A stretch of 9,624 nucleotides of DNA from Candidatus Pelagibacter sp. (lineage in GTDB: Bacteria; Pseudomonadota; Alphaproteobacteria; Pelagibacterales; Pelagibacteraceae), in the NCBI GenBank assembly GCA_002704185.1, contig PAFP01000061.1, positions 1 to 9,624 of the forward strand. The letters are read 5' to 3'. Below the pieces are notes generated by a model, which was not told where the DNA came from, searched no databases, and saw only the letters and a program-made list of their open reading frames with translations. Made by a program: the position numbers and the translations under genes. Position 1 is the first letter of the stretch, and the number at the start of each line of letters is the position of its first letter. Of this stretch, positions 1 through 6,289 are shown piece after piece.

Positions 1-1004
1 CTTCAAAAATATTAAAAGAAAATATTAGATATCTGATTTTGGAGCTTATTAAATTATCTAAAAAGAACATAAATATAATCATGCCAGGTTTTACGCATCT
101 TAAAAATGCACAACCAGTACTTTTTGCACATTATATGCTCGCATATGTGGAAATGTTTAAGAGGGATATTGTAAAGCTAAATAATTTAATAAAAAATACA
201 TCAGAAAATCCTTTAGGTTCAGGGGCTTTAGCGGGAACAAGTTTAAAAATTGATAGAAATTTTACAACAAAAAAACTAAATTTTCATAAACCAACATCTA
301 ACTCTATGGATGCAGTTTCTGATAGAGATTATGCATTAGAATTTATGTTTGTTTGCAGTATTAATGCGATGCATTTATCGAGATTTGCTGAAGAAATAAT
401 AATTTGGAATTCAGATATTGCTAAAATGATATCTATAAAAGATGATATGTTAACTGGATCATCGATGATGCCCCAAAAAAAAAATCCTGATTCAGCCGAG
501 ATAGTCAGAGGAAAAACTGCAATAATAATATCGAATTTAAATTCCTTATTTATAATTATGAAAGCTTTACCATTAAGCTATTTTAAGGATATGCAAGATG
601 ATAAAAAATTAGTTTTTGAGTGTAATGACAATTTAATTAAAAATCTTAAACTCACAAAAGATCTAGTAAAAGCAATCAAACCAAATAAGAAAAAAATGTA
701 TGAGTATGCTTTAAATGGATTTACAACAGCTACCGATTTTGCAGAATATCTTGTTAATAAGGGAATGAGTTTTAGAGATGCTCATAAAAAATCAGCACAG
801 TTAGTCAATATTGCTGAAAAAATGAATATAACTTTAAATGAATTAAAATTTGACGATATAAAAAAAGTTTGTAACCAAATAGATAAGGATGTTATGAAGA
901 TATTCGATGTTAGTAATTCGGTTAACTCAAAAAAATCTTTTGGAGGAACAAGTAAAGTCAACGTAATTAAGATGTTAAATAAGTCAGAAAGGGAAATGAG
1001 ATGA
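1..1004 (+). CDS. argH: Argininosuccinate lyase, 5'-truncated by the window edge
   Basis: ArgH is the cytosolic homotetrameric enzyme of the fumarase/aspartase superfamily that splits argininosuccinate into arginine and fumarate, the last step of arginine synthesis. The reading frame is open from base 3 without a stop, so the TTG at 39 is not a real start. The visible part is about 333 residues against roughly 460 for the family, so about 130 N-terminal residues lie outside. Visible family blocks are MPGFTHLKNAQP (from about base 81), the region around SDRDYALEF, and the superfamily signature GSSMMPQKKNPD at 456-491, whose flexible loop carries the catalytic serine. The C-terminal domain ends normally with a GGTS motif before the stop. 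The TGA overlaps the ATG of the next gene by 4 bp (ATGA), which suggests translational coupling. Identification is very secure. Confidence 0.96.
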   Translation, partial: SKILKENIRYLILELIKLSKKNINIIMPGFTHLKNAQPVLFAHYMLAYVEMFKRDIVKLNNLIKNTSENPLGSGALAGTSLKIDRNFTTKKLNFHKPTSNSMDAVSDRDYALEFMFVCSINAMHLSRFAEEIIIWNSDIAKMISIKDDMLTGSSMMPQKKNPDSAEIVRGKTAIIISNLNSLFIIMKALPLSYFKDMQDDKKLVFECNDNLIKNLKLTKDLVKAIKPNKKKMYEYALNGFTTATDFAEYLVNKGMSFRDAHKKSAQLVNIAEKMNITLNELKFDDIKKVCNQIDKDVMKIFDVSNSVNSKKSFGGTSKVNVIKMLNKSEREMR

Positions 1005-1117
1005 ATATAAAAAATTTTTTTTCAATAATTATTATAACACTTTTCATATTTGGTTGTGGTAAGAAGGCACCACCAGAATACAAGAAAACTGCAACTATAT
1101 TTATTAATAAAATATAA
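1001..1117 (+). CDS. lptM: LptM-like small lipoprotein (38 aa)
   Basis: This very short gene has an N-terminal signal peptide: a lysine at residue 4, a hydrophobic stretch at about residues 6-17, then a lipobox ending IFGC with the lipidated cysteine at 19. It is followed by CGKKAPPEY, which resembles the CGxKGPxxxP start of mature YifL/LptM proteins. E. coli LptM assists oxidative maturation of the LPS translocon protein LptD at the outer membrane. The function here is inferred from that motif and from position, since a small lipoprotein gene next to lysA is common in proteobacteria. An AGGGA Shine-Dalgarno lies at 990-994, 6 bp before the ATG. The start overlaps the argH stop by 4 bp and the TAA shares one base with the lysA ATG. 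The mature peptide would be only 20 residues. Confidence 0.82.
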   Translation: MNIKNFFSIIIITLFIFGCGKKAPPEYKKTATIFINKI

Positions 1118-2346
1118 TGGAAAATTTTACTTTTAAGGGTAATAAACTTTTTTGGAATAATTGTGCTTTAACTAATATAGCTACAAAATATAAAACTCCT
1201 TTTTATTTATACTCTCAAAAACAGTTAAAAAGTAATGCTATTTTTTTTAAAAAGACATTTTCGAAAGTTAAACCATTGATATGTTTTTCTCTCAAATCTA
1301 ATTCAAATAAAACTATAATCAAAGAGTATGCCAAACTTGGACTAGGTGCAGATGTAGTCTCAGCGGGTGAATTAATTTTAGCTTTAAAATCAGGAATAAA
1401 ACCAAATAAAATTGTTTTTTCAGGAGTTGGAAAAACGTACGATGAACTTAAGTATGCAATTTCAAAAAAAATTTTTTTAATTAATTGTGAGTCATATAGC
1501 GAAGTAATTTCAATTTATAAAATATCAAAAAGTTTAGGTATAAAATCCAAAATAGGTTTAAGAATTAACCCAGATATAAACGCAGAAACACATAAAAAAA
1601 TTTCTACTGGGGGTAGTCAGGATAAATTTGGGATTTCAACTATTGAATTAAAAAAAATTATAAAAGATTTTAAGAATAGTAAATCTATTCTTATCGCAGC
1701 AATAAGTGTTCATATTGGAAGCCAAATTAAAGAGGTTAGTCCGTTTAAAAAATGTTTATTGGTATTAAACAAAATTTTAAAGAAATTAAAATATGAAAAT
1801 ATTAATATCAAATACGTAGATCTTGGAGGTGGAATGAGTATACCATATTCACCTAAAGATAAAAAATTTCCGTTAAAAAGTTATGCAAAACTTGTTCTGG
1901 ATTTCAAAAAATCAAATAAAGTTGATATAATATTTGAACCTGGTCGATACTTAAGTGGAAATATTGGTGTAATTATTTCAAAAATTATTTATGTAAAAAA
2001 AGGAGAAAAAAAGAAATTTATAGTAACTGACGTTGCCATGAATGATTTAATAAGAACAGCTATGTATGACGCCTATCATTTTATTCTACCACTTACCAAA
2101 AGGAGTGTATTGAATGATAAAATTGAATTTGTTGGTCCAGTTTGTGAGAGTAGTGATAAATTTGGAATTTATAATAATTTTTCAAAAATATATGAAAATG
2201 ACTATATTTGTATAACTAATTCAGGTGCGTATGCAAGAAGCCTAGCATCTAATTACAACATGAGACCTCTTCTTGCTGAATTAATAGTTAAAGGAAACAA
2301 AATCTTAACCATAAGACCAAGACAGAAAATTAATAAAATTAATTAG
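1117..2346 (+). CDS. lysA: Diaminopimelate decarboxylase
   Basis: LysA is a PLP-dependent fold-III (alanine-racemase-like barrel) enzyme that decarboxylates meso-diaminopimelate to L-lysine in the cytosol, the final step of lysine synthesis. At 409 residues it has normal length. The motif FSLKSNSNK places the PLP Schiff-base lysine at K60. Others are GADVVSAGEL at 77-86, HIGSQI at 199-204, the phosphate-binding GGG at 237-239, EPGR at 274-277, the catalytic cysteine motif CESSD at 343-347, and the GAYARSLASNYN block at about 370-381. All expected active-site blocks are present. The ATG shares one base with the stop of the upstream lipoprotein gene, so the start is fixed by context although no clear Shine-Dalgarno is visible. 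The next gene begins two bases after the TAG, consistent with one transcript with argH. Confidence 0.97.
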   Translation: MENFTFKGNKLFWNNCALTNIATKYKTPFYLYSQKQLKSNAIFFKKTFSKVKPLICFSLKSNSNKTIIKEYAKLGLGADVVSAGELILALKSGIKPNKIVFSGVGKTYDELKYAISKKIFLINCESYSEVISIYKISKSLGIKSKIGLRINPDINAETHKKISTGGSQDKFGISTIELKKIIKDFKNSKSILIAAISVHIGSQIKEVSPFKKCLLVLNKILKKLKYENINIKYVDLGGGMSIPYSPKDKKFPLKSYAKLVLDFKKSNKVDIIFEPGRYLSGNIGVIISKIIYVKKGEKKKFIVTDVAMNDLIRTAMYDAYHFILPLTKRSVLNDKIEFVGPVCESSDKFGIYNNFSKIYENDYICITNSGAYARSLASNYNMRPLLAELIVKGNKILTIRPRQKINKIN

Positions 2347-2348
2347 TT

Positions 2349-2918
2349 GTGAATTTGATTAAGTCAATAGTATTTAATTTTCTAATTTTTACTATGATAG
2401 CTATTATTTGTATCGTAGCTTTGCCACTATTAATTTTACCTAGAAAAAATTTTTTATCTAAATTAGTGTATTTCTTAGGTTGGTATTTCTTAAGAGTTAC
2501 AAAACTAATTTACAATATTAATGTGGAAATGTCAGGTTTTGATAATTTAAAAAAATATGAAAATTTTATTATAGCTAGCGCTCATCAATCAATGTTTGAA
2601 ACGTTTGTATTTAATTACCTTGTACCCGATGCTTTTTTTGTTATTAAAAAAGAGCTATTATTTATACCTTTTTATAATCTATACTTGATGAAACTTGGTT
2701 ACGTTCCAATAGAACGTAAGAAAATTACAAAAAAAAATTTAAATTTTTATAAAAAAATTTCCTATTGCATATCCAATACAACCTCCAATCACAGAGGAAA
2801 TCGATGCAATGGAAGCAATTATTGCCCATTGAAGACGCTTTGCCATTGTCATAGGTATTATCATTACATCTGGAGGTATAGGAAAAAAAATGCTCTCTAT
2901 AATACATACAAAAGATAA
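2349..2918 (+). CDS. plsC: PlsC-type 1-acylglycerol-3-phosphate acyltransferase, 3'-truncated and fused to antisense sequence
   Basis: The first ~132 residues are an LPLAT/PlsC acyltransferase, the membrane family that esterifies lysophosphatidic acid. A GTG start 2 bp after lysA is followed by a hydrophobic segment at about residues 5-31. The catalytic block is AHQSMFET, H79 with E84, an HX4E variant of the usual HX4D. A later block reads GYVPIERK at 117-124. The frame continues to 2918, but from about base 2745-2762 it is only the antisense of the yqaA-like gene on the other strand. The C-terminal tail is therefore Cys/His/Tyr-rich nonsense, and the FPEGTR substrate-binding block expected some 40 residues after GYVPIERK is absent. 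The protein as written would not be functional. I read this as a chimeric junction rather than ordinary gene decay, because the upstream sequence is intact and in frame right up to the switch. Confidence 0.8.
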   Translation: MNLIKSIVFNFLIFTMIAIICIVALPLLILPRKNFLSKLVYFLGWYFLRVTKLIYNINVEMSGFDNLKKYENFIIASAHQSMFETFVFNYLVPDAFFVIKKELLFIPFYNLYLMKLGYVPIERKKITKKNLNFYKKISYCISNTTSNHRGNRCNGSNYCPLKTLCHCHRYYHYIWRYRKKNALYNTYKR

Positions 2919-2981
2919 AAAAAATTTTGCACTTTTACGTCCAGCCAAGGCTACTGTTTTTTTTAATAAGTCTTTAAACAT
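2739..2981 (-). CDS. YqaA/DedA-family (VTT-domain) membrane protein, 3'-truncated
   Basis: The minus-strand frame starting with ATG at 2981 encodes the N-terminal part of a small integral membrane protein. The block ESIFFPIPPDVMIIPM (about residues 29-44), followed by a second hydrophobic segment containing GGCIGYAIG, matches the start of YqaA-like proteins of the DedA/VTT superfamily. That superfamily is linked to membrane lipid scrambling or flipping and membrane homeostasis; the substrate of this subgroup is not known to me. Family members run to about 190 residues, and only about 78 are present before the frame meets a stop at 2739 in the junction with plsC. The gene is divergent from tRNA-Leu, with an 86-bp gap. 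The truncation is at the chimeric junction, so a full gene probably exists in the source genome. Confidence 0.75.
   Translation of the reverse strand: MFKDLLKKTVALAGRKSAKFFLSFVCIIESIFFPIPPDVMIIPMTMAKRLQWAIIASIASISSVIGGCIGYAIGNFFIKI
2740..2762. other. Strand-switch junction plsC / yqaA
   Basis: In this A/T-only stretch the coding signal leaves plsC on the + strand and enters the interior of a YqaA/DedA-family gene on the minus strand. Both genes are cut mid-domain here. The exact base cannot be fixed, because low-complexity A/T runs can hide several bases of microhomology. Confidence 0.75.
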
Positions 2982-3048
2982 TTAGTTGATGAATATAACT
3001 TAAGAATTATAATAATAATATATTTATGAGATTGAATTTAATACTACT

Positions 3049-3054
3049 TATACT
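3049..3054 (+). promoter_or_regulatory. Possible -10 element for tRNA-Leu
   Basis: TATACT (5 of 6 consensus bases) lies 13 bp before the mature 5' end of the tRNA. No good -35 at 17 bp is visible; TTATGA at 3024-3029 is 19 bp upstream. Such matches arise easily in A/T-rich DNA, so only the position immediately upstream of an RNA gene supports it. Confidence 0.35.
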
Positions 3055-3067
3055 TGATAAATTAAGG

Positions 3068-3150
3068 GGGCGAATGGCGGAATTGGTAGACGCAGTGGAC
3101 TCAAAATCCACCGGGAAACCATAAGGGTTCGACTCCCTTTTCGCCCACCA
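3068..3150 (+). tRNA. tRNA-Leu (anticodon CAA)
   Basis: This is a class II tRNA with encoded CCA. The 7-bp acceptor stem pairs GGGCGAA (3068-3074) with TTCGCCC (3140-3146), with discriminator A at 3147 and CCA at 3148-3150. The D-arm contains TTGGTAGA. The anticodon stem GTGGA/TCCAC (3095-3099 / 3107-3111) encloses the loop CTCAAAA, giving anticodon CAA at 3102-3104, which reads UUG leucine codons. An extended variable region and the T-arm GGGTTCGACTCCC follow. The extra arm and A discriminator fit leucine. It is notably GC-rich for this DNA. The coding sequence of the next gene begins only 5 bp after the CCA. Confidence 0.96.
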
Positions 3151-3155
3151 AAATT

Positions 3156-4850
3156 ATGAAATTTGATAATTTAAATAATTTGAATGAAATTTTTCTTGAA
3201 ATTTTTAAATATAGAAAGGAAGAGAATTTTTTATTTTATCTTCAAAACGGTGAATATAATTCTATTTCGTGGAATCAAGTTAATAGCAAAATTAAATCAA
3301 TATCAAACTTTTTTCATGAAAAGGGAATTTTAAAGGGGGACAGAATTCTACTTGTTTCAGAAAATAGACCAGAGTGGTTAATAAGTGATTTAGCAATAAG
3401 TAATTTAGGTGCTATTACAGTACCAAATTATACCACATATACTGTAAAAGATTTTTCATATGTAATCAATGATTGTAGCCCTAGAGCTTTGATAGTTTCA
3501 AATGATGAGATATTAGACAAAGTTTTAGTAGCTGCAAAAAATAATAATTTTAAATTTGAATTTATTATAAAATTTAATGATAATTCTACGAAGGATGTAT
3601 TTAATTTTAACAAAATAAAAGCATCTAATTTTGAAAAAAAACAAAAAGTTCTGCGTAATGATCCTGCATGTATTATTTACACATCAGGTACACAAGGTAA
3701 CCCAAAAGGTGTTATATTATCTCACGGAGGAATAATTTCAAATTGCGAAGGAGCAATTGAAATTATAAAAGAAATAAAGACAAAACAATTTAAATTTCTT
3801 ACATGGTTACCACTTTCACATTCTTATGAACACACTATACAATTTGTTCAAATGGCTGTAGGAGCAGAAATTTATTACTCGCCAAAAATTGAACAGCTAT
3901 TAGAAAACATTAAATTAGCTAAACCAGATATAATGACAGCAGTACCAAGATTTTATAACAATCTCTATAATAAAATGTTTGTAGGCGCTTCAAAAGCAAA
4001 TTTTTTTAAAAAATGGTTATTTTTTAAAACTGTTAAAATTGGTACAAAAATTTTTCTAAAGCAAAAAATAACATTTATAGAGTACATAATTAATTTACTA
4101 CTAGATCTTCTAGTTCGAAAAAAAATACTTAAAAATTTCGGCGGTAATTTAAAGGCTTTTGTTTCCGGCGGCGGCCCTTTAGACAAAAATGTTGGAACTT
4201 TTTTAAATGCTTTAGGATTAAAAACTTTACAAGGTTATGGATTAACCGAAACATCACCTGTTGTTTCATGTAATCCGATAAATGATATAAAAATTGATAC
4301 GGTCGGAATACCACTTAAAAATGTAAAAGTTAAAATTGCTTCAGATGGAGAGATATTAGTTCAGGGTGAAAATATAATGCTTGGATACTGGAATAATGAG
4401 AAAGCAACTAATGATATTATTAAAAATAATTGGCTTTATACTGGTGATATTGGTGTTTTGGATAATGATGGTTTTTTAAAAATAACTGATAGAAAAAAAG
4501 ATATAATTGTTTCTAGCGGAGGTGATAATATCTCTCCATCAAAATTAGAAAATTTATTATGTTTAAATAATGAAATATCCCAAGCATACGTACACGGCGA
4601 TAACCAAAAATTTTTGTGTTGTCTTTTAGTTTTAAATAAAGAAATAAAATTTGATAATGAAAAAATTAAAAAAATTATCGAGAATGTAAATGAAAACTTA
4701 ACTATTGTGGAAAAAATTAAGAAATTTCACATAATTGAAGAAGAATTTACAATAGAGAATGAATTAATGACTCCAACAATGAAGATTAAAAGGCATAAAA
4801 TAAAAGAAAAATACAAAAGTATTTTGGAAAATTTTTATAAAAAAAATTAA
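3156..4850 (+). CDS. Long-chain acyl-CoA synthetase (AMP-forming), complete copy
   Basis: This 564-residue member of the ANL (acyl/aryl-CoA synthetase) superfamily is closest to the FAA1/FadD15-like long-chain fatty-acid group. These enzymes activate a fatty acid with ATP to an acyl-adenylate and then to acyl-CoA. Motifs in order: P-loop YTSGTQGNPKGV at 175-186; LPLSHSYEHT at 218-227; GYGLTETSP at 360-368; YTGD at 428-431; DRKKDIIVSSGGDNISP at 445-461 (hinge and A8 loop); and a C-terminal TPTMKIKR at 539-546, where K543 is the likely adenylation lysine. Both subdomains are complete. The ATG is 5 bp after the tRNA CCA, leaving no room for a Shine-Dalgarno outside the tRNA. The protein N-terminus (NLNEIFLEIF, then a YxSISWNQV block) is normal for the family, which supports this start. 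Substrate chain length cannot be read from the sequence. From 3921 onward the gene lies in the left arm of the inverted repeat. Confidence 0.93.
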   Translation: MKFDNLNNLNEIFLEIFKYRKEENFLFYLQNGEYNSISWNQVNSKIKSISNFFHEKGILKGDRILLVSENRPEWLISDLAISNLGAITVPNYTTYTVKDFSYVINDCSPRALIVSNDEILDKVLVAAKNNNFKFEFIIKFNDNSTKDVFNFNKIKASNFEKKQKVLRNDPACIIYTSGTQGNPKGVILSHGGIISNCEGAIEIIKEIKTKQFKFLTWLPLSHSYEHTIQFVQMAVGAEIYYSPKIEQLLENIKLAKPDIMTAVPRFYNNLYNKMFVGASKANFFKKWLFFKTVKIGTKIFLKQKITFIEYIINLLLDLLVRKKILKNFGGNLKAFVSGGGPLDKNVGTFLNALGLKTLQGYGLTETSPVVSCNPINDIKIDTVGIPLKNVKVKIASDGEILVQGENIMLGYWNNEKATNDIIKNNWLYTGDIGVLDNDGFLKITDRKKDIIVSSGGDNISPSKLENLLCLNNEISQAYVHGDNQKFLCCLLVLNKEIKFDNEKIKKIIENVNENLTIVEKIKKFHIIEEEFTIENELMTPTMKIKRHKIKEKYKSILENFYKKN

Positions 4851-4969
4851 TTTTATAAAAAAAACATAAAAAAACGTTGAATTAACTTACTTTTAGATAC
4901 TATTTGTTTATTTTAAACTTTAAATTGAAATTTTTTTTTATTTTAAAATTTTCTACTAAATTTTATTAT

Positions 4970-4999
4970 TTGACATTATATGTTTTTTATTTTTATATC
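4970..4999 (+). promoter_or_regulatory. Candidate sigma-70 promoter for the basic-protein gene
   Basis: A perfect -35 hexamer TTGACA at 4970-4975 is followed after 18 bp by TATATC (4994-4999, 4 of 6). Transcription would begin near 5006, just before the leader hairpin. The same element is mirrored at 8546-8575 on the minus strand. An exact TTGACA is informative, but the -10 is weak. Confidence 0.45.
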
Positions 5000-5011
5000 A
5001 ATTTATAACGA

Positions 5012-5035
5012 ATCACTTAATATTTTTTAAGTGAT
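5012..5035 (+). promoter_or_regulatory. Leader hairpin upstream of the basic-protein gene
   Basis: ATCACTTAA (5012-5020) and TTAAGTGAT (5027-5035) form a perfect 9-bp stem with a 6-nt loop, in the 5' leader between the candidate promoter and the start codon. It has no trailing U-run, so it does not look like a terminator. A CTCC at 5037-5040 just after it is complementary to GGAG at 5052-5055 inside the Shine-Dalgarno, so a folded leader might modulate access to the ribosome site. The structure is visible; the regulatory role is inference. Mirror copy at 8510-8533. Confidence 0.5.
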
Positions 5036-5063
5036 GCTCCAAACTTAAAAGGGAGGAACGGAG

Positions 5064-5153
5064 ATGGCTAAAAGAAGAAAAAAAGCTAAAAAAGCTAAGA
5101 AAAGAAAAGGTGGCAAGAAGAAAAAAGCTACGAAAAGAAAGAAAAGAAGATAA
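5064..5153 (+). CDS. 29-aa Lys/Arg-rich basic protein (histone H1/HC2-like composition)
   Basis: This 29-residue protein is preceded by an unusually strong Shine-Dalgarno, AGGGAGG at 5050-5056, 7 bp before the ATG. I count 15 Lys, 6 Arg, 4 Ala, 2 Gly, 1 Thr and the initiator Met, with no acidic or hydrophobic residues: 21 of 29 are basic. The arrangement KKAKKAKKRKGGKKKK with a KRKKRR tail resembles tails of histone-H1/HC2-like bacterial nucleoid proteins and suggests binding to DNA or RNA, but there is no fold to diagnose. It has its own candidate promoter and leader hairpin, lies about 210 bp after the synthetase gene, and ends just before a strong terminator shared with the convergent carD. 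The clear ribosome site, clean stop and terminator argue for a real gene despite its size. Product function unknown. Confidence 0.72.
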   Translation: MAKRRKKAKKAKKRKGGKKKKATKRKKRR

Positions 5154-5173
5154 TTTTTTCTTTTTATTTTTTG

Positions 5174-5213
5174 AAAAAAACGCTCTTCAAAAAACTTGAA
5201 GGGCGTTTTTTTT
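5174..5213. terminator. Bidirectional intrinsic terminator, left copy
   Basis: A stem of CGCTCTTCAA (5181-5190) with TTGAAGGGCG (5196-5205) and a 5-nt loop is flanked by an A-run (5174-5180) and a T-run (5206-5213). It therefore gives a U-tailed hairpin in both directions. On the + strand all 10 pairs form with one U:G wobble. On the minus strand that position becomes C/A, a mismatch, so termination is probably stronger for the basic-protein gene than for carD. The T-run overlaps the carD stop codon. Confidence 0.88.
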
Positions 5214-5904
5214 AAACTGGAGTTGGATTATTAATTTCTTCTGGTTTTTTGCCTAATGCTTTATTTAATTTAACTCTACCAGTCTCTTCATCAATATTTA
5301 TTACAGCTATAACTTCTCCAAGTAGCCTGTCATAAGCTTTCTCAAATAACTGCCTTTCACTGTAAGATTGGTCTACAGGCATATCTGTGTTTTTATTTAA
5401 ATCTCTCACCACTTCAGCTATTTGATAAATTTCGCCTGAATTAATTTTTTGTTCGTATTCTTGAGCTCTACGACTCCACATTGTTCTTTTTACTTTTGCT
5501 TTTCCTTTTAAAATAGAAATTGCTTTATTAATTTGATTTATACTCGAAAGAGCACGTAAATTCCCTTGTTGATTAGTTGGTATAGTTAAATTGAGCTTAT
5601 CTTTTGTAATCTCTATTCTATAAAAACTTATTTCTATTCCAGCTATTGTATCTTTCTCAATCGATACAATTTGCCCAATACCATGCTTTGGATAAACAAC
5701 AAAATCTTTAACCTTATAAATCCTTTTCTGGGTCTCTTGTTTTTTAATTTTTTTTATTTCTAAAACATCATTTTGACTGGGCGTTGAAGAAGACTGGTTT
5801 TTCTTAGTTTCTTTTGTAGCTTTTTTTTTGAAAATTTCTTTTTTTTTTACTTTTTTTAATTTCTTTTTTTTTAATTTAACCTTAGTTTTTTTCTTTTTTG
5901 GCAT
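5212..5904 (-). CDS. carD: CarD-family transcriptional regulator (left-arm copy)
   Basis: Same 230-residue product as the right-arm copy. CarD-type proteins bind the RNA polymerase beta subunit through a Tudor-like N-terminal domain and stabilise the promoter open complex. Here the RNA-polymerase-interacting domain spans about residues 62-120 (VKDFVVYPKHGIGQI) and the helical DNA-binding domain about 125-215, with TMWSRRAQEY giving W143, equivalent to the wedge tryptophan of M. tuberculosis CarD. Residues 1-60 form a polylysine extension. It is convergent with the basic-protein gene across a shared terminator and lies 43 bp downstream of fdxA in the same direction. As part of the inverted duplication, this and the right-arm copy may represent one genomic gene. 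Confidence 0.93.
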   Translation of the reverse strand: MPKKKKTKVKLKKKKLKKVKKKEIFKKKATKETKKNQSSSTPSQNDVLEIKKIKKQETQKRIYKVKDFVVYPKHGIGQIVSIEKDTIAGIEISFYRIEITKDKLNLTIPTNQQGNLRALSSINQINKAISILKGKAKVKRTMWSRRAQEYEQKINSGEIYQIAEVVRDLNKNTDMPVDQSYSERQLFEKAYDRLLGEVIAVINIDEETGRVKLNKALGKKPEEINNPTPV

Positions 5905-5947
5905 GAAGCGATGAGATATCTGAAAATTATTATTAATTCAAGCACTT

Positions 5948-6289
5948 TTATTTCTTTTCAACAAAAGCTTTGTTGCTAAAAAATCTTTCCATTTTATCTT
6001 TCATATCTTTAAAATTCTCCCATTCTTTCATTGGTTCTTTCTTTTTACTAATGTTAGGCCATTTCTCAGATAATTCTTTATTTAACAAAACTAATTTCTC
6101 AGTGTTTGGATTTGTATCTGGTTCAATCGCATCAATAGGGCATTCAGGTTCACAAACTCCACAATCAATACATTCGTCGGGGTTTATTACAAGCATATTT
6201 TCTCCTTCATAAAAGCAATCAACTGGACAGACATCAACACAATCAGTGAGTTTACATTTTATACATTTGTCATTTACGATATATGTCAT
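5948..6289 (-). CDS. fdxA: Seven-iron ferredoxin FdxA (left-arm copy)
   Basis: Identical to the right-arm copy. This 113-residue Azotobacter FdI-type ferredoxin carries [3Fe-4S] and [4Fe-4S] clusters and acts as a low-potential electron carrier in the cytosol. Cysteines 9, 17 and 50 fit the 3Fe site, and 21, 40, 43 and 46 the 4Fe site. The Shine-Dalgarno AGAGGA precedes the start, which overlaps the terB stop by 4 bp (ATGA). The gene is complete here, but its upstream partner terB is cut at the repeat boundary. Confidence 0.95.
   Translation of the reverse strand: MTYIVNDKCIKCKLTDCVDVCPVDCFYEGENMLVINPDECIDCGVCEPECPIDAIEPDTNPNTEKLVLLNKELSEKWPNISKKKEPMKEWENFKDMKDKMERFFSNKAFVEKK

Noticed and set aside
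2349..2918. A novel Cys/His/Tyr-rich domain fused to an acyltransferase
   Set aside because: The tail after about residue 137 is exactly the antisense of a recognisable YqaA N-terminus, so the Cys/His richness is accidental.
3428..4314. Minus-strand frames of 61-73 codons inside the synthetase gene (and their mirror copies at 9231-9580)
   Set aside because: They are antisense to conserved motifs of a clear enzyme, have no ribosome site and no recognisable family; they are shadows of A/T-rich coding sequence.
4836..4862. Hairpin TTATAAAA / TTTTATAA at the end of the synthetase gene as a terminator
   Set aside because: The stem is A/T-only and overlaps the coding end; such pairings are expected by chance here and have no GC core.
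5012..5063. A known riboswitch (for example SAM-II/SAM-V or glycine types found in marine alphaproteobacteria)
   Set aside because: The leader is too short, with one simple hairpin and no conserved core that I recognise. The gene downstream is not a metabolic target of those classes.
5970..6212. An 80-codon frame antisense to fdxA (mirror 7333-7575)
   Set aside because: It lies fully within the ferredoxin gene, and its Ser/Phe-rich product follows from the opposite strand of Glu/Lys-rich codons.
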